From assembly GCA_902373525.1 (NCBI GenBank), contig CABKMN010000015.1:1-46877 (forward strand): DNA of 46,877 bases, given 5' to 3'. The position numbers were made by a program, and so were the translations under genes. Positions 8,694 through 17,055 of this stretch are shown one piece after another; positions within the stretch are counted from its first letter, which is position 1; the number at the start of each line of letters is the position of its first letter. Under the pieces are notes generated by a model that saw nothing but the letters and a program-made list of their open reading frames with translations, searched no databases and had not been told where the DNA came from. The stretch is from an uncultured Bilophila sp. Its GTDB lineage: Bacteria; Desulfobacterota; Desulfovibrionia; Desulfovibrionales; Desulfovibrionaceae.

Positions 8694-9695
8694 CTATCTT
8701 CGCCGCAGCACCCGGAGAAGGCGCTCGTCGGCGTTCCCCGACAGGATCGCGTAACTCGACACCGCGACCACGATGACCATGCCGTGTACCGCCCGCGTCC
8801 AGAATCCCGACAGCCCCGAACTGACGATCCCCGCCTCGATCATGCCGACGATGGCGATGCCGATCAGCGTCCCGTAGAGCCGACCGGACCCGCCGAACAC
8901 GCTGGTCCCGCCGATGAACACCGCCGCGAACACCAGCAGCATGTACCCGTCGCCCTGCGTCGGCCACCACGAGCCCATCTCCATACATCCGACCGCTCCG
9001 GCGAACCCCGCGATGCCGCCCATGAGCGTGTGCACGCCGAGCCGGGCGCGGGGCACGTTGATGCCGAGCCGGGAGGCGATGTCCGCCTGTTCGCCCGTAA
9101 ACCGGACGGCGTCCCCGAGCGGGTGGCGGTTCAGCACCAGCCACAGCGCCGCCGCCATCAGAAGCAGCCACAGCGCCTGCATGGGCAGTCCCCCTCCGAG
9201 CCGTCCGACGAATACGGCGCGTGCGGGGCTTCCCACGATCTCGGCCAAGCCGAGGGCCGTCCCCTGACTCAGCAGCATGACCGCGCCGCGCCAGAAAAAC
9301 TGCGTCCCGATGGTGGCGATGATGGACGGCACGCCCACGTAGGCCACCAGCAATCCGTTTCCGAAACCGATGCCGAGCCCGATCAGGACGGCGACCGGCA
9401 CGCCGAGCCAGACCTGTCCGGTATGCGCCGCCGTGAGCGCGAAGCCGAATCCGGCCACCGCCAGCGTCGCGGGAAAACACAGGTCCATCTCCCCGGCGGC
9501 GACCACCAGCGTGAGGCCGAGCGCCAGAAAACCGTACAGCGGCAAGGTCGAGAGCAGGCTTTCATACATGGGCCACGCCAGAAACGCCCGCGATCCCGTC
9601 GCCATGAACAGGCCGAGCAGCCCCAGAAACAGCCCCGTCAGCCAAAGCTGGTTCCGGGTGCTTGCGGGCCATGCCCGTCCGCGCCTCACGCCCAT
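8694..9695 (-). CDS. Sugar-type ABC transporter permease (RbsC/FrcC-like)
   Basis: Inner-membrane channel subunit of an ABC importer. It has 333 residues and about 8-10 hydrophobic segments, with the BPD_transp_2 pattern: LALGLTLVVAAGEMDL near 70-90 (the usual GGIDLSVG position, here weakly conserved), then GNGLLVAYVGVPSIIATIGT and a late GGTSVFGGSGRLYGTLIG. The ATG at 9695 has a near-perfect AGGAGG 5 bp upstream and overlaps the end of the ATPase gene by 10 bp. The frame is open further upstream, but only as a shadow of the ATPase gene. The family usually imports pentoses, hexoses, autoinducer-2 or purine nucleosides; the substrate here is unknown. Confidence 0.9.
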   Translation of the reverse strand: MGVRRGRAWPASTRNQLWLTGLFLGLLGLFMATGSRAFLAWPMYESLLSTLPLYGFLALGLTLVVAAGEMDLCFPATLAVAGFGFALTAAHTGQVWLGVPVAVLIGLGIGFGNGLLVAYVGVPSIIATIGTQFFWRGAVMLLSQGTALGLAEIVGSPARAVFVGRLGGGLPMQALWLLLMAAALWLVLNRHPLGDAVRFTGEQADIASRLGINVPRARLGVHTLMGGIAGFAGAVGCMEMGSWWPTQGDGYMLLVFAAVFIGGTSVFGGSGRLYGTLIGIAIVGMIEAGIVSSGLSGFWTRAVHGMVIVVAVSSYAILSGNADERLLRVLRRR

Positions 9696-10447
9696 CGTGC
9701 CTCCTTTCCTTCCGCAAGGGTCAGCAGGCGTTCGGTCAGGTCCGCCGGGCTGGTATCCCCGCGCCCGACCTCTCCAACGGTCCTTCCCTTGTCCATGAAC
9801 ACGAACCGGTCCGCCACGTCGTACGCCTGATGCACATGGTGGGACACCAGCAGCACGGAGCGCCCCCGTTCCCGCAGGGTGCGGATGAACGCCAGCACCC
9901 GACCGACTTCCTTGAGGGACAGCGCCGTGGTGGGCTCGTCGAGGATGACCAGCCGCGCACCGAAATACATGGCTCGCCCGATTGCCAGCGCCTGCCGTTC
10001 GCCGCCGGACAGCACCCGTACGTCCGCGTCGGGGTCGAGCCCCGCGCCGCCCAGCCCGAGCCACTCCCCGAGCATCACCCGCGTGGCCTCGCGTTCGGCG
10101 TTGATGTCGATGAAGCCGAAGCGCGTCCGCAGGTGGCGTCCCACGAACATGTTCCGCCAGAGGGACTGGCCTTCGCACAGGCAGCGGTCCTGATGGACCG
10201 TTTCGATGCCCATGTCCCGGGCCTTGCGGACGGTATACCGGTTCAACGGCACGGCGGTCCCTCCGAACAGGAACGTTCCGGCGTCCGGGCGTCCGGCCCC
10301 GGAGAGCAGACGGACGAAGGTGGACTTGCCCGCGCCGTTGTCGCCGAGCAGCGCGACCACCTCGCCCTCCCGTATGTCCAGATCGGCATGGCGCAGCGCC
10401 GCCACCGCACCGAACGATTTCCGCAGGCCCCGTACTCTGAGCAGCAT
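9686..10447 (-). CDS. Sugar-type ABC transporter ATPase, single-cassette (FrcA-like)
   Basis: A 253-residue ATPase that powers the importer. Walker A is GDNGAGKS (about 35-42), the signature is LSGGERQ (about 145-151), Walker B is RLVILDEPTTAL, and the switch histidine lies in LLVSHH. Most sugar importers with this permease type use a double-cassette RbsA/MglA protein. A single cassette is the FrcA arrangement, so two copies should assemble with the permease. It overlaps the permease start by 10 bp and is separated by about 290 bp from the binding-protein gene upstream. Confidence 0.9.
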   Translation of the reverse strand: MLLRVRGLRKSFGAVAALRHADLDIREGEVVALLGDNGAGKSTFVRLLSGAGRPDAGTFLFGGTAVPLNRYTVRKARDMGIETVHQDRCLCEGQSLWRNMFVGRHLRTRFGFIDINAEREATRVMLGEWLGLGGAGLDPDADVRVLSGGERQALAIGRAMYFGARLVILDEPTTALSLKEVGRVLAFIRTLRERGRSVLLVSHHVHQAYDVADRFVFMDKGRTVGEVGRGDTSPADLTERLLTLAEGKEARWA

Positions 10448-10692
10448 GGTTCATCCTTATAAAAAGAAAGCTCGCATCTCGCGGAATGAAGCCGCACCCG
10501 CCGAGGTTCCGCCTTGAAAAAGGGAGACGGAAAAACATCCGCCGCGCCCCCGCACGCGGCCCGTCGCATCGGCCCTTCACGATACCCGGTTTTCCGCCGC
10601 ATCCCCTCCGCCAGCCGGGAACGCCGACAAGAGGGATCGACAAGGGCAGACGTTTTGGGAGAGGAGGCGCGAGCCGTACCGGCGGGGTCGGG

Positions 10693-10730
10693 GGAAGGGA
10701 GGACCTCATCTTCGACCGGCTCTCCCTTCC
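10693..10730 (-). terminator. Hairpin behind the sugar binding-protein gene, possible attenuator
   Basis: GGAAGGGAG (10693-10701) pairs with CTCCCTTCC (10722-10730) around a 20-nt loop, 10 bp behind the binding-protein stop. There is no T-run. A hairpin here, within the 293-bp gap before the ATPase gene, could leave more binding-protein message than transporter message. The rest of the gap (10448-10692) shows no gene. The polypurine arm resembles the 3'-end repeat family. Confidence 0.45.
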
Positions 10731-10740
10731 GCCGTTCCCT

Positions 10741-11715
10741 CTACCGCAGTCCCTGCTTCGCGAACGCGGAAACCGCGCCGATGTTGGTGGCGTCGATCAT
10801 GCCGCCGCCGGTGTCGATGCTGAAACCGGAAAAACCGTACTTCTTGCTCAGGACGGTCTGCACCACGCCGAAATAGCCCATCACATAGGGCTGCGCTTCG
10901 GACACGAGCTGCACATAGCCGTCCTCAATGGCCTTCGCCGTGGTGGGGGACAGCGAGAAGCCCGCGACGTAGACCGTACCGGGCCTGACGCTCGCGGTCT
11001 TGAGATGATTGGCCATCTGCGCGGTGAGCGAACCGTGGTCCACAATCATCACCTTGGTGTCGGGGTGACGCCCGAGCTGTCCGGCGACGACCGGTGCGCC
11101 GAGGACGGGGTCCTTGTCGATTTCAGGCGTGATTTCCTGATAATCGACGGTCACGCCCGCCTCCTCCAGCACGTCGATGATCGCCTGCGCGCGCCGTCCG
11201 CGATCGGGAAGCCGCTTCAGGCCCCATACGAACGCGCGGTCGCCCTTGTGCAACTGCGTGCGGCGGAGCACTTCCTCGGCCAGCGCCTTGCCCTGCGTAT
11301 AATTGTCCGCACCGACGTAGCCGAACCCCTTGGTCCGGTTGCGCGCCTGCGTCTCGGCCAGCGCCGTGTCCACGGACGTGACCACGATGCCCTGCCTGAC
11401 CGCCGCATCGACGAGCGGGCCGAAGGCGGCGTCGCCGGGATGGCCCATGACGACGATGCCGTCGGGGCGCGCCGCAACCGCGTTGCGGAAATTGGTCAGC
11501 ATGGTTTCCGGGTTCCAGTCGGAATACAGCAGGCGGAGATCGCAGCCCATGTCGGCGGCGGCCGCCTTGGCCCCGTTCTGCACGACGGTGCCGTAGCCGT
11601 CGCCCACGGAACCGCCCGTGTCGAACCAGATCGTCATGCCTTCGCCCGTCTTGGCGGACGCCGTGGCGCACAGCAGGGTCAGAGCCACCAGACCGGCCAT
11701 CAACAAACGTTTCAT
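10741..11715 (-). CDS. Periplasmic sugar-binding protein of the ABC importer (Peripla_BP_4)
   Basis: 324 residues, with a signal peptide (MKRLLMAGLVALTLLCATASA, cleavage after ASA). The mature protein follows the RbsB/FrcB pattern: MTIWFDTGG start, a DGIVVMGHPGD segment, then VTSVDTALAE, YVGADNYTQGKALAEEVL and a PDTKVMIVDHGS segment. The ATG at 11715 has AAGGAG 6 bp upstream; a GTG two codons earlier would touch that site and is unlikely. First gene of a minus-strand operon with the ATPase and permease. The ligand is probably a sugar or sugar-like small molecule; I cannot be more specific. Confidence 0.88.
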   Translation of the reverse strand: MKRLLMAGLVALTLLCATASAKTGEGMTIWFDTGGSVGDGYGTVVQNGAKAAAADMGCDLRLLYSDWNPETMLTNFRNAVAARPDGIVVMGHPGDAAFGPLVDAAVRQGIVVTSVDTALAETQARNRTKGFGYVGADNYTQGKALAEEVLRRTQLHKGDRAFVWGLKRLPDRGRRAQAIIDVLEEAGVTVDYQEITPEIDKDPVLGAPVVAGQLGRHPDTKVMIVDHGSLTAQMANHLKTASVRPGTVYVAGFSLSPTTAKAIEDGYVQLVSEAQPYVMGYFGVVQTVLSKKYGFSGFSIDTGGGMIDATNIGAVSAFAKQGLR

Positions 11716-11990
11716 AGTCACTCCTTGTCGTCATTTCCGCGGCGCATACGCGAGGGGCCGCGGCATCCCCAAAGGAAACACCGTTGTGCGGCGCAAGCCA
11801 TGATTTTGTCCGGCAGGACGGCATGGCGCGGGGACGGGAAGGAGCGTTCAGGCCGAGGGCGTGCCCGCCCCTTCCGCCGTCCACGGCTGGAACGCAGTCC
11901 CTGCGTTCCGGCAACGTTCTGATCATGCGAAACGGACAAGCATCGTTAGCCTCTTACAGAAGAAAAAGAAAGGGAAAACGCCCGGCGCGC

Positions 11991-12593
11991 TTACGGACGG
12001 ACGACCTTGTCCGCAAGGCCGAGACTGGAAACCACATCCAGCATGTTGGTGGTTTCGCCCACCGCCTTGGACTCCAGCAAACCGTAGAAGGACAGGCAGG
12101 TGCCGCACACGAGCACGGACACGCCCGAGGCTTCCAGGGCCTTGAGGCTGTCCAGCGCCTTGCCCGGCTTCACCGCGAGCTTGACCCCGCCGTTCAGCAG
12201 AATGATCCGCCACAGGGAATCCCCGAGATCGGACAGCGTGGCGAGGAAGTTGCCCATCAGCTTCTCGCCCAGTTCATCGTCCCCGGAGCCGAGGAACTCC
12301 GTGGTGATCAGGACGGCGGTTTTCGACGCCGCGGCGGGGGCGGGACGGGCCGTTTCCCCGGCGGAGACGCACGCCGCTCCGACGGTTCCCGTCACTTCCC
12401 ACAAGGCGTCGCTTTCCTGCCGCGCGCTCACCGTATAGCCGTTCTTTTCCAGAAACCGGCTCACGTTTTCGCAGGCGGCCGCATTGTCCACCCGCACAAG
12501 AAGCGATCCGGGGCGTTTCTCCGCGATCAGACTCCGGCAACGCATGACCGGTTCGGGGCAGGCGAGCCCCCTGCAATCCAGTTCCGTAGCCAT
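11991..12593 (-). CDS. yedF: YedF: TusA-like and DsrE-like sulfur/selenium carrier
   Basis: 200 residues and two domains. The N-terminal TusA/SirA-like domain (about 1-72) has the motif LDCRGLACPEPV, whose second cysteine usually carries a persulfide. The C-terminal DsrE-like domain (about 90-200) has a conserved VCGTCLSFYG segment with two cysteines that could receive sulfur or selenium. Proteins with this fusion are annotated as selenium-metabolism YedF, often near selenophosphate synthetase genes, but no selenium gene is visible here. The ATG at 12593 has GGGAGG about 6 bp upstream. Transcribed alone on the minus strand; the 275 bp behind it (11716-11990) contain nothing I recognise. Confidence 0.9.
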   Translation of the reverse strand: MATELDCRGLACPEPVMRCRSLIAEKRPGSLLVRVDNAAACENVSRFLEKNGYTVSARQESDALWEVTGTVGAACVSAGETARPAPAAASKTAVLITTEFLGSGDDELGEKLMGNFLATLSDLGDSLWRIILLNGGVKLAVKPGKALDSLKALEASGVSVLVCGTCLSFYGLLESKAVGETTNMLDVVSSLGLADKVVRP

Positions 12594-13290
12594 AAGGCCT
12601 CCCTTTGGATAGGGTTACGCCGCGCCGGATTCGACGCGGCAGGGAGAACTATGGCAAACGCCCCGGAAACTTTCAAGCGCGCCCGCCTCCGCCGGAGAAA
12701 TGCCCGCGCCGCCCCCGCTTCCCGCCGGGAACAGCCTTCACGGGAAACGCACCTTGCTGCAATTCGTTCTTAATAAATGCGATTCGGTATCCGCTGCAAA
12801 AGATTGCAATCTTTTTATGGAACAAAGGCGGCGCAACCGGAAAAAAACTTTTTTTGATTTTTCCCGCCATATCGCCCCGCAACACCGACAAGATAATGAT
12901 TTCAAAACATTTTTGGCGTAATTCTTTCGAAATTCAATTTTTTTGACGTTACGCGCTGTTGCCGCGCCGTCACCTCAATCCGTCCTTTTCACAAAGTTTG
13001 CGCCCAAACAGCCCCTTTTTGAACGAAAAAGAACAAACGTTATTTAGAGATGTTAGATATTTTTTTGGTATGCGGACCAAAAAAGCGGAACGGAGGCGCA
13101 CCCTCTAACACGGCGTGTTTTCCCTTCTTCACGTTTTCCCCTTTTGATTGGTCAACCAATGCTGTTCTTTTTGGGACAATAGGTTAGAAAGGAAGGCAGG
13201 ATCATCCGGTCGGAGCGAAAACGCTTTACAGAACGGGAATTCACGGTATGCTCCCTCCCAAAAGTAGCTTCACACCCAGTGGGGGACTGT
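12594..13290. promoter_or_regulatory. AT-rich control region upstream of the tmc operon
   Basis: A 697-bp gene-free stretch, clearly AT-richer than its surroundings, between yedF (minus) and tmcD (plus). It holds an 18-bp perfect palindrome, AAAAGATTGCAATCTTTT (12798-12815). A 9-bp inverted repeat TTTTTTGGT/ACCAAAAAA lies at 13061-13084 and ATTGGT-CA-ACCAAT at 13147-13160. A plausible sigma70 promoter is TTGAAC (13019-13024), 16 bp, TATTTA (13041-13046), which puts the 13061-13084 repeat just after the start site, where a repressor would block transcription. The regulators are unknown. Confidence 0.45.
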
Positions 13291-14535
13291 ATGGAAGATC
13301 AGAAACGGTATGATTGGGAACCTTCTGTCAGAAAGCTCGGGGATACGGCACTGTTACCCGAATGCGCCTGGCAGGAAGAATGGCAGATTTCTCCTGACTG
13401 CGAATCGTTCGCGGCGGTTTCTGCCCTCGAAGATGGCACTTTTACCGTACGCTTGAACGACGCGCTGTGGGAAACCCGCTCCGAAAAGATGTACAATTGC
13501 CGGTTTGCGCCTGACGGACGCCTGACGGTCCTTTCCCAGAACGACGGGGAATGGGCCGTCGCGGTGGACGACGCGGAAAGCGAAGAGCACGCCGACTACC
13601 TGTGGGGAACCCGGTTCAACGACGCCGGGACCATCGCCGTGCCCATGCAGTCGGGCATGGAATACGGCATGCTGGTCAACGGCACGCCGTGGGAACAGAT
13701 GTATACCGCCGCCACCGACTTCGTCCTTTCCGAAGGCGGCGGCACCGCCGCCATCGTCCAGACCGCCGGTCTCGGACAGGCCGACCTCGAAGGCTTCCGC
13801 AAGGGCATCTACACGGTCGCCGTGGACGGCGAGGCGTGGGAAGAAGCCTATCTGAACGCATGGGCCCCCTGCTTCGACAAGGAAGGCCACCGCGTGGCCT
13901 GCACCGTGCGCGTCACGCCGTACGAATACACCATCTCCATCAACGGGCAGCGCTGGGGCGAAACCTACCCCTGCGCGTGGGAACCCGTCTTCGAGCCCAA
14001 GTCCGGCGACGTCATCGCCCCCATCCGCAAGGAAGGGAAATGGGGTCTGGCCCGCAACGGCTCCCTGTTCTGGAAGCCCGCCTTCGCCCAGTGCTGGTCG
14101 CCCAAGGCGTCCGCCGTCGACGGCGAACACATCTGGGCCATCGCCGCGCCCTCCTACGGCGCCTTCACCGTGGCCTGCAACGCCACGCCGTGGAGCTGCC
14201 GCTTCCCGTCCGTGACGGACCTCGTCCTGTCGCCCGACGGCAGGCACGCCGCCGCCCTCGGCAGCCAGAACAACAGCGACTTCCGCGTGATCGTGGACGG
14301 CAAGGTCTGGGAGACGCCCTTCGACATGGCCTGGCCGGTCGTCTTCGCGCCCACCAACGACCATGCCGCCGCCAAGGTCCGCCGCAACGGCAAATACGCC
14401 GTGTACGCGGACGGCAAGGCCGTGATCGAGAACCTCGACGACGTGTGGAACCCCACGTTCAGCCCGGACGGAAGCGTCCTGCTGTTCTGTTCGCTCAAGG
14501 ACGGCGTGTTCTCCCGCCATACGGTGCGGCTGTAG
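13291..14535 (+). CDS. tmcD: TmcD, tryptophan-rich repeat subunit of the Tmc redox complex
   Basis: 414 residues, no signal peptide or membrane segment, so probably cytoplasmic. It is built of about seven repeats of some 45 residues with the pattern V-[ND]-G-x-x-W-E-x-x-Y/F, then W-x-P-x-F-x-x-x-G. Examples start at VDGEAWEEAY, INGQRWGETY and VDGKVWETPF. This suggests a beta-propeller-like scaffold. TmcD has no known cofactor; identity rests on size, the repeats and its place next to tmcC, tmcB and tmcA. The ATG at 13291 has GGGGGA 4 bp upstream; an in-frame GTG at 13279 overlaps that site and is less likely. First gene of the operon, 28 bp before tmcC. Confidence 0.85.
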   Translation: MEDQKRYDWEPSVRKLGDTALLPECAWQEEWQISPDCESFAAVSALEDGTFTVRLNDALWETRSEKMYNCRFAPDGRLTVLSQNDGEWAVAVDDAESEEHADYLWGTRFNDAGTIAVPMQSGMEYGMLVNGTPWEQMYTAATDFVLSEGGGTAAIVQTAGLGQADLEGFRKGIYTVAVDGEAWEEAYLNAWAPCFDKEGHRVACTVRVTPYEYTISINGQRWGETYPCAWEPVFEPKSGDVIAPIRKEGKWGLARNGSLFWKPAFAQCWSPKASAVDGEHIWAIAAPSYGAFTVACNATPWSCRFPSVTDLVLSPDGRHAAALGSQNNSDFRVIVDGKVWETPFDMAWPVVFAPTNDHAAAKVRRNGKYAVYADGKAVIENLDDVWNPTFSPDGSVLLFCSLKDGVFSRHTVRL

Positions 14536-14563
14536 GCCATCCACTTGCAAAAAGGAACTCATC

Positions 14564-15223
14564 ATGAATGCCTTGTATAATTTTGCGGTAGGCCCGCTGG
14601 CATGGATCGCGTTTACGGTGTGCATCGGCGGCATCATCTGGCGGCTGTGGTCGCTCGGACGCCTCGCCCGCCAGCGCGACGCCTCGGCCCTCGCCTACAT
14701 GAACTGGAAAGATTCGCTGACCTCCATCATCCGTTGGACGCTGCCCTTCTCCACGTGCGGCTGGCGCGAAAACCCGCTGCTGACCGCGGCGAACTTCGTG
14801 CTGCACATCGGCATCCTGCTGGCCGTGCTGTTCTACTCCGCGCACAACGTCATGTGGGACTACAATTTCGGTTTTTCCCTTCCTTCCCTGCCCGACGGCG
14901 TCATGGACGCCGTCACCCTAGCCACCATTCTGGCCTGTCTGGTCCTGGGCTGGCGCCGACTGGCAGTCCCGGCGTCGAGCCAGGTGACCCGACAGGCCGA
15001 CTGGTTCTCCCTGCTGCTCGTCACCGGCGTCATGCTGACCGGCTTTGCCTCCGCGCATGGGTTCGGGAGCGAAAGCTTCATGGCGCTGCTCCATGTGCTG
15101 CTCGGCGAGGCGGTTCTCGTCTGCCTGCCCTTCACGCGCCTGAGCCACGCCATTCTGATTCCCTTCACCCGCGCCTATATGGGTTCCGAATCCATCGGCG
15201 TCCGGCGTACCTGCGACTGGTAA
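14564..15223 (+). CDS. tmcC: TmcC, membrane cytochrome b subunit
   Basis: 219 residues with about five membrane helices (roughly 9-28, 70-92, 108-128, 142-162, 168-192), like the NarI/DsrM cytochrome b family. Helix 2 carries two histidines (in FVLHIGILLAVLFYSAH) and the last helix two more (ALLHVLL and RLSH), enough to ligate b hemes. In the Tmc complex it should pass electrons between periplasmic TmcA and cytoplasmic TmcB, possibly with menaquinone involvement. AAGGA lies about 8 bp before the ATG. The gap to tmcB is 15 bp. Confidence 0.9.
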   Translation: MNALYNFAVGPLAWIAFTVCIGGIIWRLWSLGRLARQRDASALAYMNWKDSLTSIIRWTLPFSTCGWRENPLLTAANFVLHIGILLAVLFYSAHNVMWDYNFGFSLPSLPDGVMDAVTLATILACLVLGWRRLAVPASSQVTRQADWFSLLLVTGVMLTGFASAHGFGSESFMALLHVLLGEAVLVCLPFTRLSHAILIPFTRAYMGSESIGVRRTCDW

Positions 15224-15238
15224 TTTTGGAGGCACACG

Positions 15239-16555
15239 ATGGGTATTGAAAAACGCATAATCGAAGACGCCAACCTCAAGCGTGGCATGGAACTGGCCAC
15301 GCCGGAGCGCATCACCAAGGTGATCCGCGACGTGCTCAAGGGCGAGGTCGGCGCGCGAGTCAAGGTATACGAACAGACCTGCATGCGCTGCGGCGCGTGC
15401 GCCAAGGCCTGCCACTTCAGCCTCTCCCACCCGGACGACGCGTCCTATACGCCCGTCGCCAAGCTCGACAAGACCATCTTCAAGATGATCCGCGAGAAGG
15501 GAAAGCTCAACGCCGAACAGATGCGGGGCATCGCGCAGATCGCGTACACCGAGTGCAACATGTGCCGCCGCTGCATCCACTACTGTCCGGTGGGCGTGGA
15601 CATCGCCTACCTGATCAGCCTCGTGCGGCGCATCTGCAACAAGCTCGACATGACGCCGACCTTCATTCAGGACACCGCCAACAGCCATTCCGCCACGTTC
15701 AACCAGATGTGGGTGCGCGAGGACGAATGGATCGACAGCCTGATCTGGCAGGAAGAGGAAGCCCGCGAGGAATTCCCCGGCATCCGCATCCCGCTCGACC
15801 GGGAAGGCGCGGACTTCATGTATTCGGTCATCGCGCCGGAACCGAAGTTCCGCACCCAGCTCATCTATCAGGCCGCCGCGATCTTCCATCAGGCGGGCTG
15901 CGACTGGACCATGCCCTCCCGTCCCGGCTGGGACAACAGCGACATGTGCATGTTCACGGGCGACTATGAAATGATGGGCCGCATCAAGCGCGCCCACTTC
16001 GAGCTGGCCCAGAAGCTGCGCGTCAAACGCATCGTCATGGGCGAATGCGGGCACGCCTTCCGCTCCGTGTACGACCAGGGCAACCGCTGGCTGTCCTGGA
16101 AGGACTCCCCGGTCCCGATCGTCCACGCCATCGAGTTCTACTGGGAACTCATCAACGAGGGCAAAATCAAGATCACGCACCAGTATGAAGAGCCCGTCAC
16201 CATCCACGACCCGTGCAACACCATCCGCGGCCGCGGGCTGGCGGACAAGCTGCGCGACGTGGTGCATTTCCTGTGCGCCAACGTGGTGGAGATGACCCCC
16301 AACCGCGAGCACAACTTCTGCTGCAGCGCGGGCGGCGGGATCATCAACTGCGGCCCGCCCTTCAAGAGCGTGCGTATGGAAGGCAACCGGGTCAAGGCCG
16401 ATCAGCTCCGCAACACCGGAGTCCAAACCGTGGTCGCCCCTTGCCACAACTGTCACGGCGGTCTGGAAGACATCATCAAGCACCACAAGCTCGGGATGCA
16501 CACCAAATTCATTGGTGACCTCATCTACGAACTGATGGAAAAGCCTGAAGTATAA
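15239..16555 (+). CDS. tmcB: TmcB, heterodisulfide-reductase-like iron-sulfur subunit
   Basis: 438 residues, cytoplasmic. Two [4Fe-4S] ferredoxin motifs are complete: C48-x2-C51-x2-C54-x3-C58 and C106-x2-C109-x2-C112-x3-C116. The C-terminal half has the cysteine-rich CCG features of HdrD/HdrB-type proteins: a DPCN segment, NFCCSAGGG and VAPCHNCHGG, which can bind a special [4Fe-4S] cluster. It should accept electrons from TmcC; the physiological acceptor in the cytoplasm (DsrC-like disulfide or other) is not fixed by sequence. GGAGG about 7 bp before the ATG. A 122-bp gap with a strong hairpin separates it from tmcA. Confidence 0.95.
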   Translation: MGIEKRIIEDANLKRGMELATPERITKVIRDVLKGEVGARVKVYEQTCMRCGACAKACHFSLSHPDDASYTPVAKLDKTIFKMIREKGKLNAEQMRGIAQIAYTECNMCRRCIHYCPVGVDIAYLISLVRRICNKLDMTPTFIQDTANSHSATFNQMWVREDEWIDSLIWQEEEAREEFPGIRIPLDREGADFMYSVIAPEPKFRTQLIYQAAAIFHQAGCDWTMPSRPGWDNSDMCMFTGDYEMMGRIKRAHFELAQKLRVKRIVMGECGHAFRSVYDQGNRWLSWKDSPVPIVHAIEFYWELINEGKIKITHQYEEPVTIHDPCNTIRGRGLADKLRDVVHFLCANVVEMTPNREHNFCCSAGGGIINCGPPFKSVRMEGNRVKADQLRNTGVQTVVAPCHNCHGGLEDIIKHHKLGMHTKFIGDLIYELMEKPEV

Positions 16556-16561
16556 GCCTTT

Positions 16562-16605
16562 GCGGGGGCGCTTCCCCGCCTTCCCGGCGACGGGAGGGCC
16601 CCCGC
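16562..16605 (+). promoter_or_regulatory. Hairpin between tmcB and tmcA
   Basis: GCGGGGGC (16562-16569) pairs with GCCCCCGC (16598-16605), and the loop holds a second small inverted repeat (CCCG-GCGA-CGGG). There is no T-run. In a 122-bp gap inside one operon, such a structure may mark an RNA processing point that raises or separates tmcA message. This is inference. Confidence 0.4.
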
Positions 16606-16677
16606 TCCGCTCAGGACAGCACCCGGAACACCGCTTCGGAGGCGGCCTCCGCCCCCGTGAATCCATTGGAGAAAATT

Positions 16678-17046
16678 ATGCCCCTGCACGCCCTTGCCCG
16701 CGCCGGTCTCGCCGTCACGCTGCTGCTTGGCCTCGTCGGGACGGCCCATGCGCTGACCCTGAAATCCGACGAGTTTAAAACCCATCGTCGCCCCGCCGTC
16801 ACGTTCGATCACGACGCGCACAACGAACGCGCCAAGATCGAAGACTGCATCGTCTGCCACCACGGCGGCGAAAACGGCGTCATCGATCCCGAACTGAGTT
16901 CGGAAGATCAGCCCTGTTCCGAATGCCACAAGGTCAATGCGCCCAGCGGCCGCACGCCGCTCATGCGCGCGTTCCACAAAAACTGCATCGAATGCCACAG
17001 GGACCTGAACAAGGGTCCGACCACCTGCGGCGGCTGTCACAAGTAG
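16678..17046 (+). CDS. tmcA: TmcA, type II (acidic) tetraheme cytochrome c3
   Basis: 122 residues. The signal peptide is at about 1-23 (ending AHA). The mature protein has four CxxCH heme motifs (CIVCH, CSECH, CIECH, CGGCH) plus histidines for bis-His ligation (FDHDAH, RAFHK), the cytochrome c3 plan. All four sites are CxxCH, whereas the type I c3 at 24391 has one CxxxxCH. Periplasmic, it takes electrons from the type I cytochrome c3/hydrogenase pool and feeds TmcC. The ATG at 16678 has TTGGAG 6 bp upstream; the in-frame GTG at 16657 has no such site and would lengthen the signal peptide. Confidence 0.95.
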   Translation: MPLHALARAGLAVTLLLGLVGTAHALTLKSDEFKTHRRPAVTFDHDAHNERAKIEDCIVCHHGGENGVIDPELSSEDQPCSECHKVNAPSGRTPLMRAFHKNCIECHRDLNKGPTTCGGCHK

Positions 17047-17055
17047 GTTTCCGTC

